Shown: positions 12,500 to 23,400 of the stretch, piece after piece
Layout of the letters: each line of letters starts with the position of its first letter
How positions within the stretch are numbered: the first letter of the stretch is position 1
From: Tubulanus polymorphus
Lineage: Eukaryota; Nemertea; Palaeonemertea; Tubulaniformes; Tubulanidae
Direction: 5' to 3'
Assembly: GCF_964204645.1 (NCBI RefSeq)
Contig: NC_134026.1
Span: forward strand, 15,216,450-15,280,449
Length of the DNA: 64,000 nt
Translations under genes and position numbers: made by a program
Notes under the pieces: generated by a model
What the model was told of the DNA's origin: nothing
The model's input: only the letters and a program-made list of their open reading frames with translations
Database searches by the model: none

Positions 12500-13160
12500 A
12501 ATTAATTACCGGGTATTCGATGGAAAAAATAAAATGAGATGATTTGGATATTATCGGAGCAATCCTCTTTTTGGTTGAATGGTCTAACCCCAGTATAGTC
12601 CCCCGTGATTTGGAAATTCTCGGAGCCCTCCTTTATTTACTTACTAAATGACGTCACAAACTGTTCAATTCAATTCAATATTTATTTCACGGAAAAGCAG
12701 AACAATCAAATAAGAAAGCTAAACAAATTTTCAAAAAAATTCACAAATGTTATAGCGCGCTTTCCCATGTGGGCCTTGCAAAGCCTTAAAGGCCGCTAAC
12801 GCAGGCACCCAATCGGCGGAAAATATATAATAAATATTCCCTCCTTTATTTACTTACTAAATGACGTCACAAACTGTTATTTCGCTGGTGCTTGTTGTCT
12901 AACAATTCAATTCTTTATTTACAGTAACCTAATAAGTAATTTTAAGTTTCATATAGGATGGAAAGTACATTCAGACAATTTGTTGGTTCAGAGAGACCGT
13001 TATTACAGTTTCAATTTATACATTTCGTTTCGAAGCTGTCAGTTGCCGAATCTGAATGAAGATGAATTTTATTTGACGAAATCGGTGGAAAATATATAAT
13101 AATAATAATAATCAACAGAATTTCAAGAGGGTTTTCGACGAAAGTCAGAAAAAACCCTAA
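12500..13160 (-). repeat. Dispersed repeat family R2, minus-strand copy with inserts
   Basis: The hairpin GGGTTTTCGACGAAAGTC...AAAACCCT at about 13127-13158 matches in reverse the 5' hairpins at 28878 and 30172. TCGGAGC(C)...GATTTGG and AAATGACGTCACAAACTG recur at 29170-29230 and 34625-34690. The ACGTCA-containing segment is present twice here (about 12640 and 12860), indicating a partial internal duplication around the GAATT-tailed insert. Confidence 0.55.
12663..12800 (-). mobile_element. GAATT-tailed short retroelement, inverted copy
   Basis: On the minus strand: GGCCTTTAAGGCTTTGCAAG, CCCACATGGGAAAGCGCGCT, an A/T-rich segment, CTTTTCCGTGAAATAAATAT, then a TTGAATTGAATTG tail. The same order appears on the + strand at 40385-40555. 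The tail type is like LINE or SINE 3' ends. No internal RNA polymerase III boxes were recognised, so it may be a LINE 3' end. Confidence 0.6.
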
Positions 13161-13275
13161 TAAACTTGTGGAACTTTGAAGTCACGAATTAAAAAGATTT
13201 TTCAAGCAATGCCCTTACTCCAAACAACCTCTAGCTTTCAAGGTAAACCACACTTTGCCCATGGGCAATTTATTT
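13160..13275 (+). repeat. Dispersed repeat, second copy at 24290-24395
   Basis: GGAACTTTGAAGTCACGAAT through TGCCCATGGGCAATTTATTT is almost identical at 24290-24395. This copy has a short insertion relative to the other. Non-coding. Confidence 0.75.
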
Positions 13276-13443
13276 GAAATTTTCGTCTGAGCAGACAGCT
13301 TTATAAGCCAGACTTTTCATTTGTGTTTTTTCATCGTAAATGAAACTGGTATTTCATTAATTCCTAATGACTAAAGCCGGGCGTAGGTCGGCCTTGCGAC
13401 AGCTTGCGACTCACGCGATGATTGCAAGCCTGTAAATAATTTT

Positions 13444-13580
13444 TTGCCAGTGCCTGCCACATGTCAGGCACCAACTATAATGCTGCCTGACATTAATGAG
13501 TTGGTGCCTGCTATTTACATGGCAGGCACCAACTGTATGGTGCCTGACATAAATGATTTTGGTGCCTGCCATTTAGCAAA
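13444..13580. repeat. Alternating palindromic GGTGCCTG array
   Basis: The word GGTGCCTG or its complement CAGGCACC occurs repeatedly in alternating orientation (GCCTGCCACATGTCAGGC; AACTGTATGGTGCCTGACAT and others), so the stretch can form several overlapping hairpins. The in-frame ORF across it is an artefact of the repetition. Confidence 0.65.
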
Positions 13581-13609
13581 GTACTACTGTTTTATAGAGA
13601 ATTTCCTAA

Positions 13610-14155
13610 TTCCTTATTGGGCGGATACGATCTGACATAAAAAATCACTCCCTGATCTATGCCACTCTAATGCTCTCTATGATCGTCAAAATCAAGAAAA
13701 GTGGTCGATATTTATTTGAGGTCATTATTTACTACCAATTATAGTCTATTTTGAACTATTTTATTTTTACTTTGATTGTTCCATCGCCGCACAGCGGCAA
13801 TGGTATACATTTATATAACGCGCGCGAGTTCATCGTACTACCACGTGTCAGTTCATACATTAGTATGCAAATCAGCAGTGAGCCGCGTACTGCGTGTATG
13901 GCTGTGTGTATAGTAGTCAGCTGAGTGAGTCTATATATAGCACAGTCGCTCGGTGATGATAGTATACACAGCACTCTCACACATCGGCGGGCGCTATTGT
14001 CAGCCTCTTAAATCATCAATTAAGACGAACTAATTGACAAATCAGTGAATTAAAATCTCTGATGAAGGGCCTCGGCTTATCGGGCAAAGCTTTATGAAAT
14101 CCATGTATTTTAGGCTTAAAAACTGCCCTCGGCTTATTGGCTGGAAAATACGGTA
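13610..14155 (+). mobile_element. MITE 'X' copy 2, 5' truncated
   Basis: Homologous to 9989-10460 from CTTATTGGGCGGATACGATC on. It runs through the intact CAATTAA site and ends CGGCTTATTGGCTGGAAAAT ACGGTA, the inverted partner of copy 1's left end. The left terminus is missing. An inverted third copy lies at about 40590-40880. Confidence 0.65.
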
Positions 14156-14649
14156 GCGCGATTTCACCGCAATAAGCAACGGAATTGATCAGAAGACAAC
14201 TGGCGCGATTTATCGCAATAAACATCGGAATTAATTGATCGGTGATAGGAAACGGCGCTATTTATTTTCATATCGGTTCAAAAAAGCTAAAACTATTAGA
14301 ACCATGAAAATTTTGTGCCGGTCAGCGTGACAGGCAGGAGCGATTTTGCAACGGACATCGTAGCGTTTTGAGCCGGCCAATGTCCGTGACCGGCCGCTTA
14401 TTTACAGCCTTGGATTGTGTCGCAACGACTCATCGACCTACGCTCCCTTGCAACGGGTTGCGACTGTCAGCAACGTCAGTCTCAAGGAGTCGCAAGTGTT
14501 CTACTTTCTGCGACGCGACACGACTGTCACAACCAACCTACGCGCTCCTGCGACTGGCAGAATCTAGTCGTATCACAACCGACTTGCACCAAAATTTGTG
14601 AAGCTACGTGAGGATCGCGTCGCAAGGCTGACCTACGTCTGGCTTTAAG

Positions 14650-15340
14650 GTTCTGCGGAGCCCAATAAATATCTTTTTTTTTCGTTCAAAAGACTTTTCG
14701 AAAATTCTTTCGTCAGAACAAATTTTTTTTTGTTCGAACCAATAATATTCGGTTCGATTGAACCGATTTGAAAAATCGTTAGAACAAAGTTGAACAAACT
14801 TTTTTTGTCCAAACGAAAGGTCTTTCGTTGGAACAATCTTTTAAACGAACAGAATCGTTTTAATTTGAACAGAGTTTTCTTGTCAGAACATTAAGTTTTT
14901 TCGTTCGAACAAGTATATTGTTGAAAGTTTTTTCTCCGAATCAAAAGGGTTAAGTATTTCGATCAATCGAACAGAATTGTTTTCATTCAAACATTCGTTC
15001 GAAACAAATAGTTTTCTTTCAACCAAATTTTTTTGCCAGGACAAAAAGTTTTTCATTTCAACAATAACATAACTCTTTATTCGAACACATTCTTTTGCCA
15101 GAATGAAGAAAGGTTTTGGTTCAACAAAAACGGTATTGTTCAATCAAACAATCGTTTTCATTCGAACAAAATTTTCTTGTCGGAACATTAAGTTTTTAGT
15201 TCGAACAGATATATTGTTTGATCGAAGCGTTTTTCGTTTGAAAGAGCAAAATGCTGGTGGAACTAAATAGTCTTTTCTTTACGATGAGTAATCTTAATTC
15301 GAACAAAATAATCTTCTCATTCGAACACAAATGTATAATC
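14650..15340. repeat. Cryptic array of GTTCGAAC-like palindromic words
   Basis: Roughly twenty variants of TTCGAACA or GTTCGAA alternate with T-runs in both orientations. A longer word, TTTTCTTGTC(A/G)GAACATTAAG followed by GTTCGAACA, occurs at about 14875 and 15172. This indicates a duplication near 297 bp over the fine-scale repetition. No coding capacity despite A/T-rich ORFs on the minus strand. Confidence 0.6.
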
Positions 15341-15454
15341 TGAACCTGGGTTTACTTTTTATCCGATATCCATATTATCCCTTTCAGGTTGAAGCCCATC
15401 TTCCATGTTTCTGACCATGAACAGAACACAGCTTGTTTAGGTCGTTTGGAAATA

Positions 15455-15900
15455 TACTCTGTCGGGTACATTTTAGATTAGGTCGTTTTGGAAATATACT
15501 CTGTCCAGTACATTTTGAATTACTCTGTATATCATCTATCAGGAGAGCGAAGAGAAGACGACTGAGGATACTACCTTGCGTGACTCCAGTAGTTAGACCG
15601 ATTTATTCCAAGATGAGACAGTTTTGTTGAATTCGGCCGCCTGTTTTGTTCAGAGAAATATGCTAAGCCATTTAAGCGACCCATCATTGATACCGTTTCT
15701 GAATAGCTTATTTAGTAATCGCTGATGTTGGACCTTATCAAATGCTTTTTTTGAAATCCATAAAGATTAATTGAGGCCTAACAGTCCATTTTCCAGAGTC
15801 AAATAACCATCTGGTCCAGTCATCCATGGTTTCAAAGTAGGCCTCATTGACTGTTTGTCAACTACCTTTTATAAAACCATTTTGACAGTTGAACAGGATT
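15455..15900 (-). pseudogene. LINE reverse-transcriptase fragment (minus)
   Basis: Read on the minus strand, from about 15900 downwards: QNGFIKG, FMDFKKAFDKV (the first catalytic Asp region), QRLLNKLFRNGI, SLKWL and a damaged SGVTQGS-type box followed by LLFALLIDDI. Stops and a frame change break it. The motif order is that of non-LTR retrotransposon reverse transcriptases. Truncated at both sides and abutting a different LINE on the other strand. Confidence 0.75.
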
Positions 15901-15944
15901 CTAACTTCCTTTCGATTTCCTGCATCAGCTTACACACGATCGTC

Positions 15945-16955
15945 GACACAATATTCGGACAAGATCAAGAATACGAACGAGGATGTGCAGAAAACCCGTT
16001 ATCGCTGCTTCGCAGCTATATTTGGTTTCAAAATTACTTAAAAGGTTGCAAACAGGTAGTCCAGATTAAAGATACTAATTCTACGGCTTTAGATATTGAT
16101 ATTGGAGTACCACAGGGCTCTTTTAGGTCCATTACTTTTTATATTATACATAAACTACTGTAGGCCTACTGCATCTGATATCCTAAAGTTGATTTTATTT
16201 GCTGATGACACGAATGCTTTCTATAGTGATCATCTCATTGACAGCCTAATAGATACGATCAATACTGAACTTTCGAAACTTGTTGTTTGGTTTTGTGCCA
16301 ACAAGTTATCAATTAATATTAGTAAAACTTATTATATTGTATTTAGTAAAACTTTTGTTGGTAATACAAAGATTTATATCGATGATCGTGACATTGAACA
16401 TGTCCACACTACCAATTTTTTGGGGGTTTTAATAGATGAAAAACTGTCATGGGATGATCACATAAAATCTATATGTAAAAAAGTGTCACGTTGTGTTGGC
16501 GTTCTTCATCGTGTCAAACACAAGTTGTATTCCAATTATTTACATACCTTGTATTTATCCTTAATAGAGCCATATCTTCAATATTGTAACATTGGGGAAG
16601 AACGTCTGATTATAAACTGCATCCATTAACAATTCTACAGAAATGTGCTGTCCGTTTGGTCAGCAAATCCCATTATTTAGAACTCGCTGATCCTATACAT
16701 TCTATACAAACCTATGTTAATGTGTAATATGTGAAACATTTTTTGTTTCTTTTCGCCTGTTAATTACTTGTGTGCATGATGTATGAGTGGGGTGTGGATG
16801 CTTCTGGGTGATACGGCTTAGATAGACTGTTTCAGTCTCTCCGTGTAGCCCCATTATCCTGTTACATTTTTCTTCGTTTTTTCATACTTATTATATCGTC
16901 CAATAATGTAACATCGTAATGAAAATAAATCTAAATTTCAATATATTCCAGCTGC
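15945..16955 (+). pseudogene. LINE reverse-transcriptase fragment (plus), 3' end included
   Basis: Readable parts are LKGCKQVVQIKD, then IGVPQGS (frame shift nearby), then ILKLILFADDTNAF with the catalytic FADD box, then NKLSINISKTYY, TNFLGVLIDEKLSWDDHI and the thumb-like EPYLQYCNI. A frameshift near 16590 leads to LQKCAVRLVSKSHY, typical of CR1/Jockey/L2-like LINEs. A non-coding tail follows with AATGAAAATAAATCTAAATT at the end. 5' truncated and inactive. Clade is inference. Confidence 0.85.
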
Positions 16956-16959
16956 GACT

Positions 16960-17440
16960 AGTCTGAATACCAGTCGTTCTTACTGGTTCCCTACAACGTC
17001 TGACGCTAAAGTATCATATAGAGGTTAACTCCTGTTAATTGCAATGCAACAACTGATTTTAGTGTCAAACCTTTGTACTCAAATAAATGAATTAGTTATC
17101 TTGTTGACTTTGAAAAGGTGTTTTGTAGGCTAATAATATTTTGATGATTTAAATCGCCAACAGGAGAATTTATTGATTATTGAATTGAATTGATTGCCAC
17201 AATTGGGATTTCCAATACGGGCTAAATTAATAAAATGTGAAAATTCAATACGACTCTCTAGAATTACTCTAAATGTTATTTTTTGTTGATAAAACGCGTA
17301 AATTTTGGTCAATTTTACCTTTAGAATTTGAAACAAGAATAGGCCTAATATCTGCATTAGCATCAATGTCAGTCTAAGTTCAGGTCCGAATCCGTAATTT
17401 ACCATATTTATTAGATTTTGGGTCCTGTTCATCCAAGGTC
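16960..17440. other. Unassigned non-coding DNA
   Basis: Between the LINE 3' end and the tandem repeat before SMC6. A 100-codon minus ORF at 17130-17432 is A/T-rich and shows no family motif; I do not call it a gene. Confidence 0.4.
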
Positions 17441-17444
17441 AAAC

Positions 17445-17715
17445 TCAAAAATGGTTTAAGATAACTTACTGAAATTCTATGGATGGGTTATCCTAGGGAC
17501 CGAGGGTAACCGATAAGATTTCAGGTCGTGTTGGTCAAAGGTCAAGGTTACTAGAGCCTTATGTATTTTTCATTTCTGAGCTCTATCTCATAGATGGTTT
17601 AAGATAATTTGGTGACATTTTTTGGATGGGTTATTCTAAAGACCTGTAATCCTAAACTGATTACATTTCAGGTCAGGTCAAGGGTCAAGATCAGTGGAAG
17701 CCGTTTTGTATTTTT
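17445..17715. repeat. Degenerate tandem repeat, two units of about 140 bp
   Basis: ATGGTTTAAGATAA, GGATGGGTTAT(C/T)CTA, ATTTCAGGTC, GGTCAA(G)GTCAAG and TTTTGTATTTTTCATTTC repeat in order twice. A related single unit is visible near 49030-49160 (GGTCCAAGGTCAAGGTCGCA). It lies immediately upstream of the first SMC6 coding exon. Confidence 0.65.
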
Positions 17716-17846
17716 CATTTCCTGCCTTCAGAAATAGATCGAAATACACTCGGCGTGTATTTTACACTCAGGCCTTTCACCTGTTGTGGGAGGCAGTTGT
17801 CTTCAGCAACATTCTAGTTAGAATTTCTTTCTTGTTCCAATTTTAG

Positions 17847-17972
17847 GATAGAATGTCTATGAAACGGAAAAATGCAGGTGCATCAGGACCAGAAGCCAAG
17901 AGGCCAAGAAGTGACGATGAAGAGGCAGATCTCTCTCAGACTCCAGATTTCATCTATCAACCAACAATGGGA
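17847..17972 (+). CDS. SMC6: SMC6 exon with start codon (coding from 17853)
   Basis: SMC6 forms the SMC5/6 complex with SMC5 and Nse subunits, an ATP-driven DNA-binding machine acting in homologous recombination, replication-fork stability and silencing of extrachromosomal DNA. This exon encodes 40 residues from ATG 17853. The N-terminus is basic and unstructured (MSMKRKN, AKRPRSDDEEADL), like the known SMC6 N-tail with its KRPR nuclear-localisation-type motif. A TTTTAG acceptor precedes it and GTAAGT follows, so a non-coding first exon probably lies upstream, unseen. It ends in phase 0 and joins the 38087 exon. The tail alone would not identify the gene; the downstream exons do. Confidence 0.85.
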
Positions 17973-18839
17973 GTAAGTGAAACTTAGCCCTCGAACTAGC
18001 ACTGTACAGTATTGGGTCGGGACAAAACCTAGTATAGTATGCTCATGAAATTATTACTTAAAGCCGGGCGCACATTAGGCGTTTTTTAGTCGCCAATAAG
18101 AAGATTTTAAAACGTCGGCAATTTTTATGGAATCGCCGTCCGTCGTCAGCGACCACACAGACAATTTTTATCACCGAATCGCTGGCATCCTCACTTGCCA
18201 GGGCTTCATTACCGCCCGCTAAAGCTCACGTCAACACAAACCCTGGCCGCAAACCCTTCATGTGGTCTATTACATTGGCCACTTCTTGGGCGGACAGCGT
18301 CCACCAGTCTTTATTTCATTCCACCAATCAGATGTGCGGTAATTTTGTAGAACAAACCTGCCAGGAAAAAACGATGCATATGTTTGGCTAGATATATAGA
18401 CTGGTGGGCCTTGAGCGGTAACCTGTCGGTCCAAGCAATCTTGGGCTATGTAGACCATTATTCAGGGAAATCCGCGGACAAGGGCCCATTTTTATCATTC
18501 TTGAAATCAGTGCAAATCCGTTGAGAAATGGGGGGGGGTGGTGGACTCTGTGACATTCTCTCTGAATCAGACATCGTTAGCGATAACATAGGCCTACCGA
18601 ACCGAACCGTAAAAGCGTTCTATTTTTATATCGCTAAGATGTACGATCAGATTGTGTGTGTAAAAAGAATCAATAATCTAACGTGAAAACTATTAGCGTG
18701 CGCGTATCACCGCGTCTACCTGTCTGTCTATTGCATTAAGCTTCCCGCGCCATAGTTTTGTTTTGAATGCTGGGGTGCTATTAGCAGTTTGTTCGTCATA
18801 GATCGTTTAGATCATAGACAGGTGCTCTTCTGTAGACCC

Positions 18840-21097
18840 ATCAGGGGGGGTTGATAAAGGATTAAAAAATCCGTGGAAATGGAATTGGTTAGAGACCGTT
18901 ATCGAGGATGTTCCCCTCGCTGAATGTATAAGAAAAATCAGCATTGCTGGAAGAGCATTATGCATCTGGTGCAACAGCGAAATAAACTATGGTGCACGGG
19001 GAAAGGTTGCTATTACTGATCACGTAAAAGCAAAAGAACACAAAGATATAGATAAAGACAGAAGAAGTAATTACAAACTACCAGGTATGCCTCCTTTGTT
19101 TTTGAACCAAAAATTTTACCCAAAAACGTCGTAGTAGCCTAAAGTCTCTACAAGGTTGAGCTTTAACTTTCCTTTCCTTTATTAATGGAAGTTGGATCAT
19201 CTGTAGGTAATTTTTTGTCTCTAAATTTCTTTAATTGTACGACGGAAAGACAGAAATGCCCTGTCGCACTTACAAATGTCCAGAGTTACAGCATCGTACA
19301 AAATGAAACATGGCTTGGCCAAGACATTTTCAGATCAGTTAAATGAAGAACTAAATGAGAACTTCTTTTCTCTCCACATCGATGAAGCAACAAGTTTAAG
19401 TCTGAAAAAAGTTCTTTCTATTCTCGCCAGTTTTTATTCACCCGTCGAGAAAAAAATCGTGTTTCGTCATGTCTCTTCACTTGGGGTCATCTCGGCTAAA
19501 TGTGAAAGTATTTTTAACGAGGTCATTGGTGAGTTGGACCGTCGGCAGATATCTTATGATTATTTAATGTCCATTCTTGTTGATTCATGTAATGTCATGC
19601 GTGGCTGCAGATCCGGGTTCGAGACCAGGTTGCGTGATAAGGTCCCTCACCTTCTAAACATCGATGGCGACTCGGCGCACCACGTACACAATTCGTCAAA
19701 ACAGTTTACCAATTGTTTTGATAAAGTGATCGAAAAGCTAATTACAGATCTGTACAATGATTTGAAATGGTCACCTGACTTGCGCGATGATTACCTTCGT
19801 AAAATATGTTCTTTGTTAGGATTTAACTTCACGATGTCCGAAAGATATGTTGTTACCAGGTGGCTGTCTTTGCACGATGCCGCTGTTGATTTAGAACGTA
19901 AGTTAGAAGCCTACACAGTGTTCTACTTCGGTTTTTTAATTCAGGTAATCGCGTTATATATCTAGCCCGTTAATCGACGCTTGGGTATTTCAGAACCTGC
20001 ACGAGATCGCATTAAAGAGATACAGTCAGCTGTAAAAAACAAGAAACTTACTGAGGACGGCAAAGCAAGAAAAAAATCGAATTACCGATCGATTGTTTGT
20101 CGACCGAAAACGGACAGTTATGTACCTGAATTTCCTGATTTCAGTTTTGCCTGTTCTGAAAAAATACGTTCTGAAAGTTCAAAAGCGAGAGCCGTTGATA
20201 CATAAGCTTATTGATGAACAAGTCAGTGTATTCCGGGAATTTCTCTGTTGCTTTATTCGGCCTGACAAGATCCCTGCCGATGATCGAAAATTAGTTAGTG
20301 TCGATATTGATCTTTGTACGATGAAACCGAGTGAAATGTTTGTTGGAGACAAAGCCTCAAAACTTATCAGTGAGAATCCAAAAGATCCACTTGTCAATGA
20401 ATTTTACGACAAAGTCAGAAAGGCCTACATCTCTTGTGCTAAATATTTGGCAAAGAAACTACCGCTTAACAGTAAGACACTGTTACGTATAGCTGCAATT
20501 GATCCAGCATGTCGCGGTCATACCTTGACCTTGAAATATCTAAAGGATTTGCCAAATATAGCAACACATGTTCTGAATTCAGATGAGGTTGATAGCTATC
20601 AACTTGAGGTACACCGTTACACGGCTGACAAGACGCTCCCAGAAGCTATTTCTGATGAGTCAATACCGGTGCCTATAGACGAATGGTGGTCGCACGTGGC
20701 TAAAGCATATCCTAATCTTTCAAAAATGGTATTTGCGCTCCTAAGTTGCTTCACATGCCCACTAGTTGAAAGTTCATTCAGCAAAATGTCGAATATTGTG
20801 GATACTACATCCAACCGGTTGAATATATCAACATGCAGTGCCTTACAGACAGTGAAGTATTCGTTGGCTGGAAAGTCGGCTGTGGATTTTTTCAATAGAA
20901 ATGACATTCGCCGCGATCCCATCCATCCCACGGGTTTGAACATAATGGCTTCAGCTGCACAAGTTTATAAGCAAGAACTCGAAGAAACAAAAGAAAAGCG
21001 GGAATCTCATTTAAAAGCTATCCAAGCATGGAAAACTGAAACAATCTCAAAAACGAAAAGCAAGAGAAACGAATATCGAGATGGCGAAAAGAGCTAG
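18840..21097 (+). pseudogene. hAT-2 transposase, one A-run frameshift
   Basis: The first exon (about 18840-19084, GT donor) encodes NPWKWNWLE, IRKISIAGRALCIWCNSEIN and DHVKAKEHK, a zinc-finger DNA-binding module (C-x2-C ... H-x5-H). The next exon (about 19206-19944) encodes NALSHLQMSRVTASYKMKHG, then FFSLHIDEATS (the first acidic catalytic region) and the VDSCNVMRG and DSAHHVHN segments of the catalytic fold. The third part (about 19993-21097) ends in the dimerisation segment CPLVESSFSKMSNIVD and a Lys/Glu-rich tail. The frame shifts at the A-run at 20069-20077, splitting RIKEIQSAVKNKKL from VLPVLKKYV. Otherwise nearly intact, so inactivation is probably recent. Confidence 0.9.
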
Positions 21098-21644
21098 GAT
21101 CGTTTATGCTTCAGCTGCCCAGGCCAAAGCCAAAAGGGCCGATCGAAATGAGATTTTACAGAAATTAGCAGAGAAGCGTCGGCGGTACAGTAGAAATTGA
21201 ATTTTTGCTCGGCTTATATTCTTTTTCCTTAACCTGTAATTCATGGCTATAATTCGTGTTTGTTTTGTTAGAACTATCATTTTCCGTTGTAAGTGAAAAT
21301 AGTTTCAGAACGAGAGATGGTTAAACTGGACTCTTAAACAAGTTTAATCTAAATTGTTTGAAAGTTTACGGTTAAACTGATTCCTGCGTGATCTGGATCC
21401 CGTGTGATTGTAATCCTGTATAATATGGCAAATTAAATAGTTTAATATCACTTCTTGTGTGTTGAAATAAAAAAACTCAAAAAGATACCCTTATCGGATT
21501 ATCATTGTGTTATTGGTTTGTGTCCAGGAGTGAATTTCAGAATCCGTTACTTAATAATTCAAAGGCCCCCGTTTCTTAGCCGAGGAAATGAGAATCGTTA
21601 TCCTATTAGCAATGGACCGCACCGGCGTTGAAATAAGAATTCCC

Positions 21645-21780
21645 GAGTACCGACTTCTAGCGCCACTGTGTTCGCTTGCCTTAACATATCATGCCTCAGT
21701 ACCGACTGCTAGTGCCACTGTGTTCACATACCTTATCATAATGATGCCTCAGTACCGACTGCTAGCGCCACTGCGTTCCG
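21645..21780. repeat. Three 51-54-bp tandem units
   Basis: AGTACCGACT(G/T)CTAG(C/T)GCC ACTG(T/C)GTTC starts at 21645, 21696 and 21750. It lies in the 3' untranslated part of hAT-2. No function assigned. Confidence 0.75.
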
Positions 21781-22254
21781 TACGGCGATCGCTTTTCAAT
21801 TAGGAATAATATATTGTCAGTGAATTATTAAATGTTTTCCAGTAGGTTATATAGTGTAAAGGTAAATTCATAATGTTTCAAAATTTCCGCGGATTTCAAA
21901 ACCTCCTGTTTTCATCCCTGATTATTATGAAGGGTTGCGGCCAGGGTTTGTGTTGATGTGAGATCCCCTACGGGTGGCAATCTAACCCTGGCAAGTGATG
22001 ATGAATCACAGCCCGTGAAATGGTGCCACATGATCACAAAATGGCTGCATTTCATTTTCGGCTGTGGGTGTCGCCATTGTGTCAATGCACATGATTTCTA
22101 TATTGGCGCTGATGGCTGTTTTTAATTGGATTCGAAGCTATGTGTCGCTGGTAGCTGCACACTAGGTGATTTACACTAGATACTGAGCGATCTTGTCGCA
22201 AGCGATGATTTGTCGGCCGACAATGGTCGCCAGTGACTGCATTAATTTTCATGA

Positions 22255-22870
22255 TGTTAGATCGTAGCGTACAAAGAACAGACCGTAGAAGCGTCTCATA
22301 AAACCGGTGCTACAATCTCTGAAATCTTTTGTACAACATCATTGCGAAAAACCGCTGTTGTCTAGAACCACTGTGCAGATCAATAATATATATATATACA
22401 TGCAATAGCGCTGCGCGGGAAATCTATATTTAGAATCTGCGGTCGCACGCTTCAATTCATCAAACAAAGCATAGCCTAAGTGCTCAATATAAGTAGTCAA
22501 TTGTTTTTTACCCTCATACCTCAGGGATGAAAACAGTGACGTTTAAAAAACGCGGAAAAATTTGAAAAAGTAATAGAGGCTAAGTAGCAGCTGCCCCCCT
22601 TATGGGGGGTTTGGGAGACCTCCCCCAAGAAAATTTTGAAATCTCAAGGAGTTTTTGGGCGCATCTGAGGCCCATTTACCAATGACAAAATAAGACTGCT
22701 GCCACGCGGTTGATCGTTCGTTGTTTATGTCTAGAGTACATGAAAAGGATGTCTCGACGTTATCCAAATCACTAGAACATGTTCATAATACTTAAATGAA
22801 CTTGTCAATAAATTAAGAGTTGCAAGAGGAGCCCCTATCTATAACTTTCCAATCTATCACTTAAGCCAAG
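22255..22870. repeat. Rearranged dispersed repeat shared with 49147-49530
   Basis: 22255-22510 matches 49230-49430 in the same orientation (AACAGACC, GTCTCATAAAACC, CCGCTGTTGTCTAGAACCAC). By contrast 22750-22870 matches 49430-49530 in reverse (GAGGAGCCCCTATCTATAA). Between them, CAGGGATGAAAACAGTGACG at 22526 looks like a hAT-2-type end. One of the two loci has been inverted in part. Confidence 0.65.
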
Positions 22871-23236
22871 GGTATCGCGCCTGAATTAAAACAATGGCTC
22901 AACCGAGATATCTGGGACAATTAGGTCCTTGGGCAATGCACATGTTTATATTATTACGCTCAACAAGTTACTCATAGTTTTACAGTTCTATAGTTAATGA
23001 GTTCGATGATTCGACAGTAAATAAGTTCATTATAGTTTTCAATTTGATGATTTGACTGTTTGACGTTTGGCCTAGAGTAAGTTTTCTCAAGAAACTGCAA
23101 ATGAATCTAGAAACTCGGCGCACAACAAGACTTCCAGTTTATGCAGTGGTAGATACTAAATTGCAAGCGCGTAAATCTTATAACTAATGAGTAGGCCAAT
23201 AATGAAATCTTTTGAATTATAAATGGTCATAGGGTT

Positions 23237-23400
23237 AGGGGTCATTCATTTATTACGTATTAGGGGAGGGGGAGGGGGTCAGTGCAATTGCGTACTGTAA
23301 TGCTTAATGTATATGAAAAAATGGCCGATTTCGCGTACAGAGGGGGAGGGGGGTTGAAAATTTCAAATTTTATGCGTACGTGTTAAATGAATGATCCCTT
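23237..23400. mobile_element. Short MITE with GGTCATTCATTTA ends
   Basis: TTAGGGGTCATTCATTTATT and its inverted mate ending AAATGAATGATCCCTT bound about 164 bp with two G-rich runs. No ORF. Superfamily not assigned. Confidence 0.65.

Larger units (their letters stand above)
13372..14647. mobile_element. DNA element with 29-bp inverted ends
   Basis: The left end TAAAGCCGGGCGTAGGTCGG (13372-13400) matches the reverse complement of 14619-14647 with three mismatches over 29 bp. The subterminal DNA is rich in TTGCGAC-type words. No transposase. It contains MITE X copy 2 and a palindromic array. Similar TTAAAGCC-type ends appear near 18061 and 63193. Superfamily not determined. Confidence 0.6.
18463..21920 (+). 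mobile_element. hAT-family transposon (hAT-2) with 6-bp target duplication
   Basis: Begins CAGGGAAATCCGCGG and ends CCGCGGATTT...CATCCCTG. Directly repeated ATTATT lies at 18457-18462 and 21921-21926. It carries a transposase pseudogene and a small tandem array. A related 522-bp MITE sits at 62216-62737. Most hAT elements make 8-bp duplications; 6 bp fits a minority hAT group, or the outer bases have changed. Confidence 0.8.
18061..22200. mobile_element. Foldback element split by hAT-2
   Basis: The left arm (about 18189-18260, with CACAAACCCTGGCCGCAAAC) is inverted at 21931-22003 with roughly 85-90% identity over some 70 bp. Removing hAT-2 (18463-21920) and one ATTATT brings the arms to within about 280 bp. 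Outer limits are uncertain: AAAGCCGGGCGCACATTAGG at 18061 looks like an element end, but no clean mate was found. Confidence 0.5.

Noticed and set aside
15455-16955. Twin-priming inversion of a single LINE
   Set aside because: Both fragments contain their own version of the QGS box region with different residues, so they are two elements.
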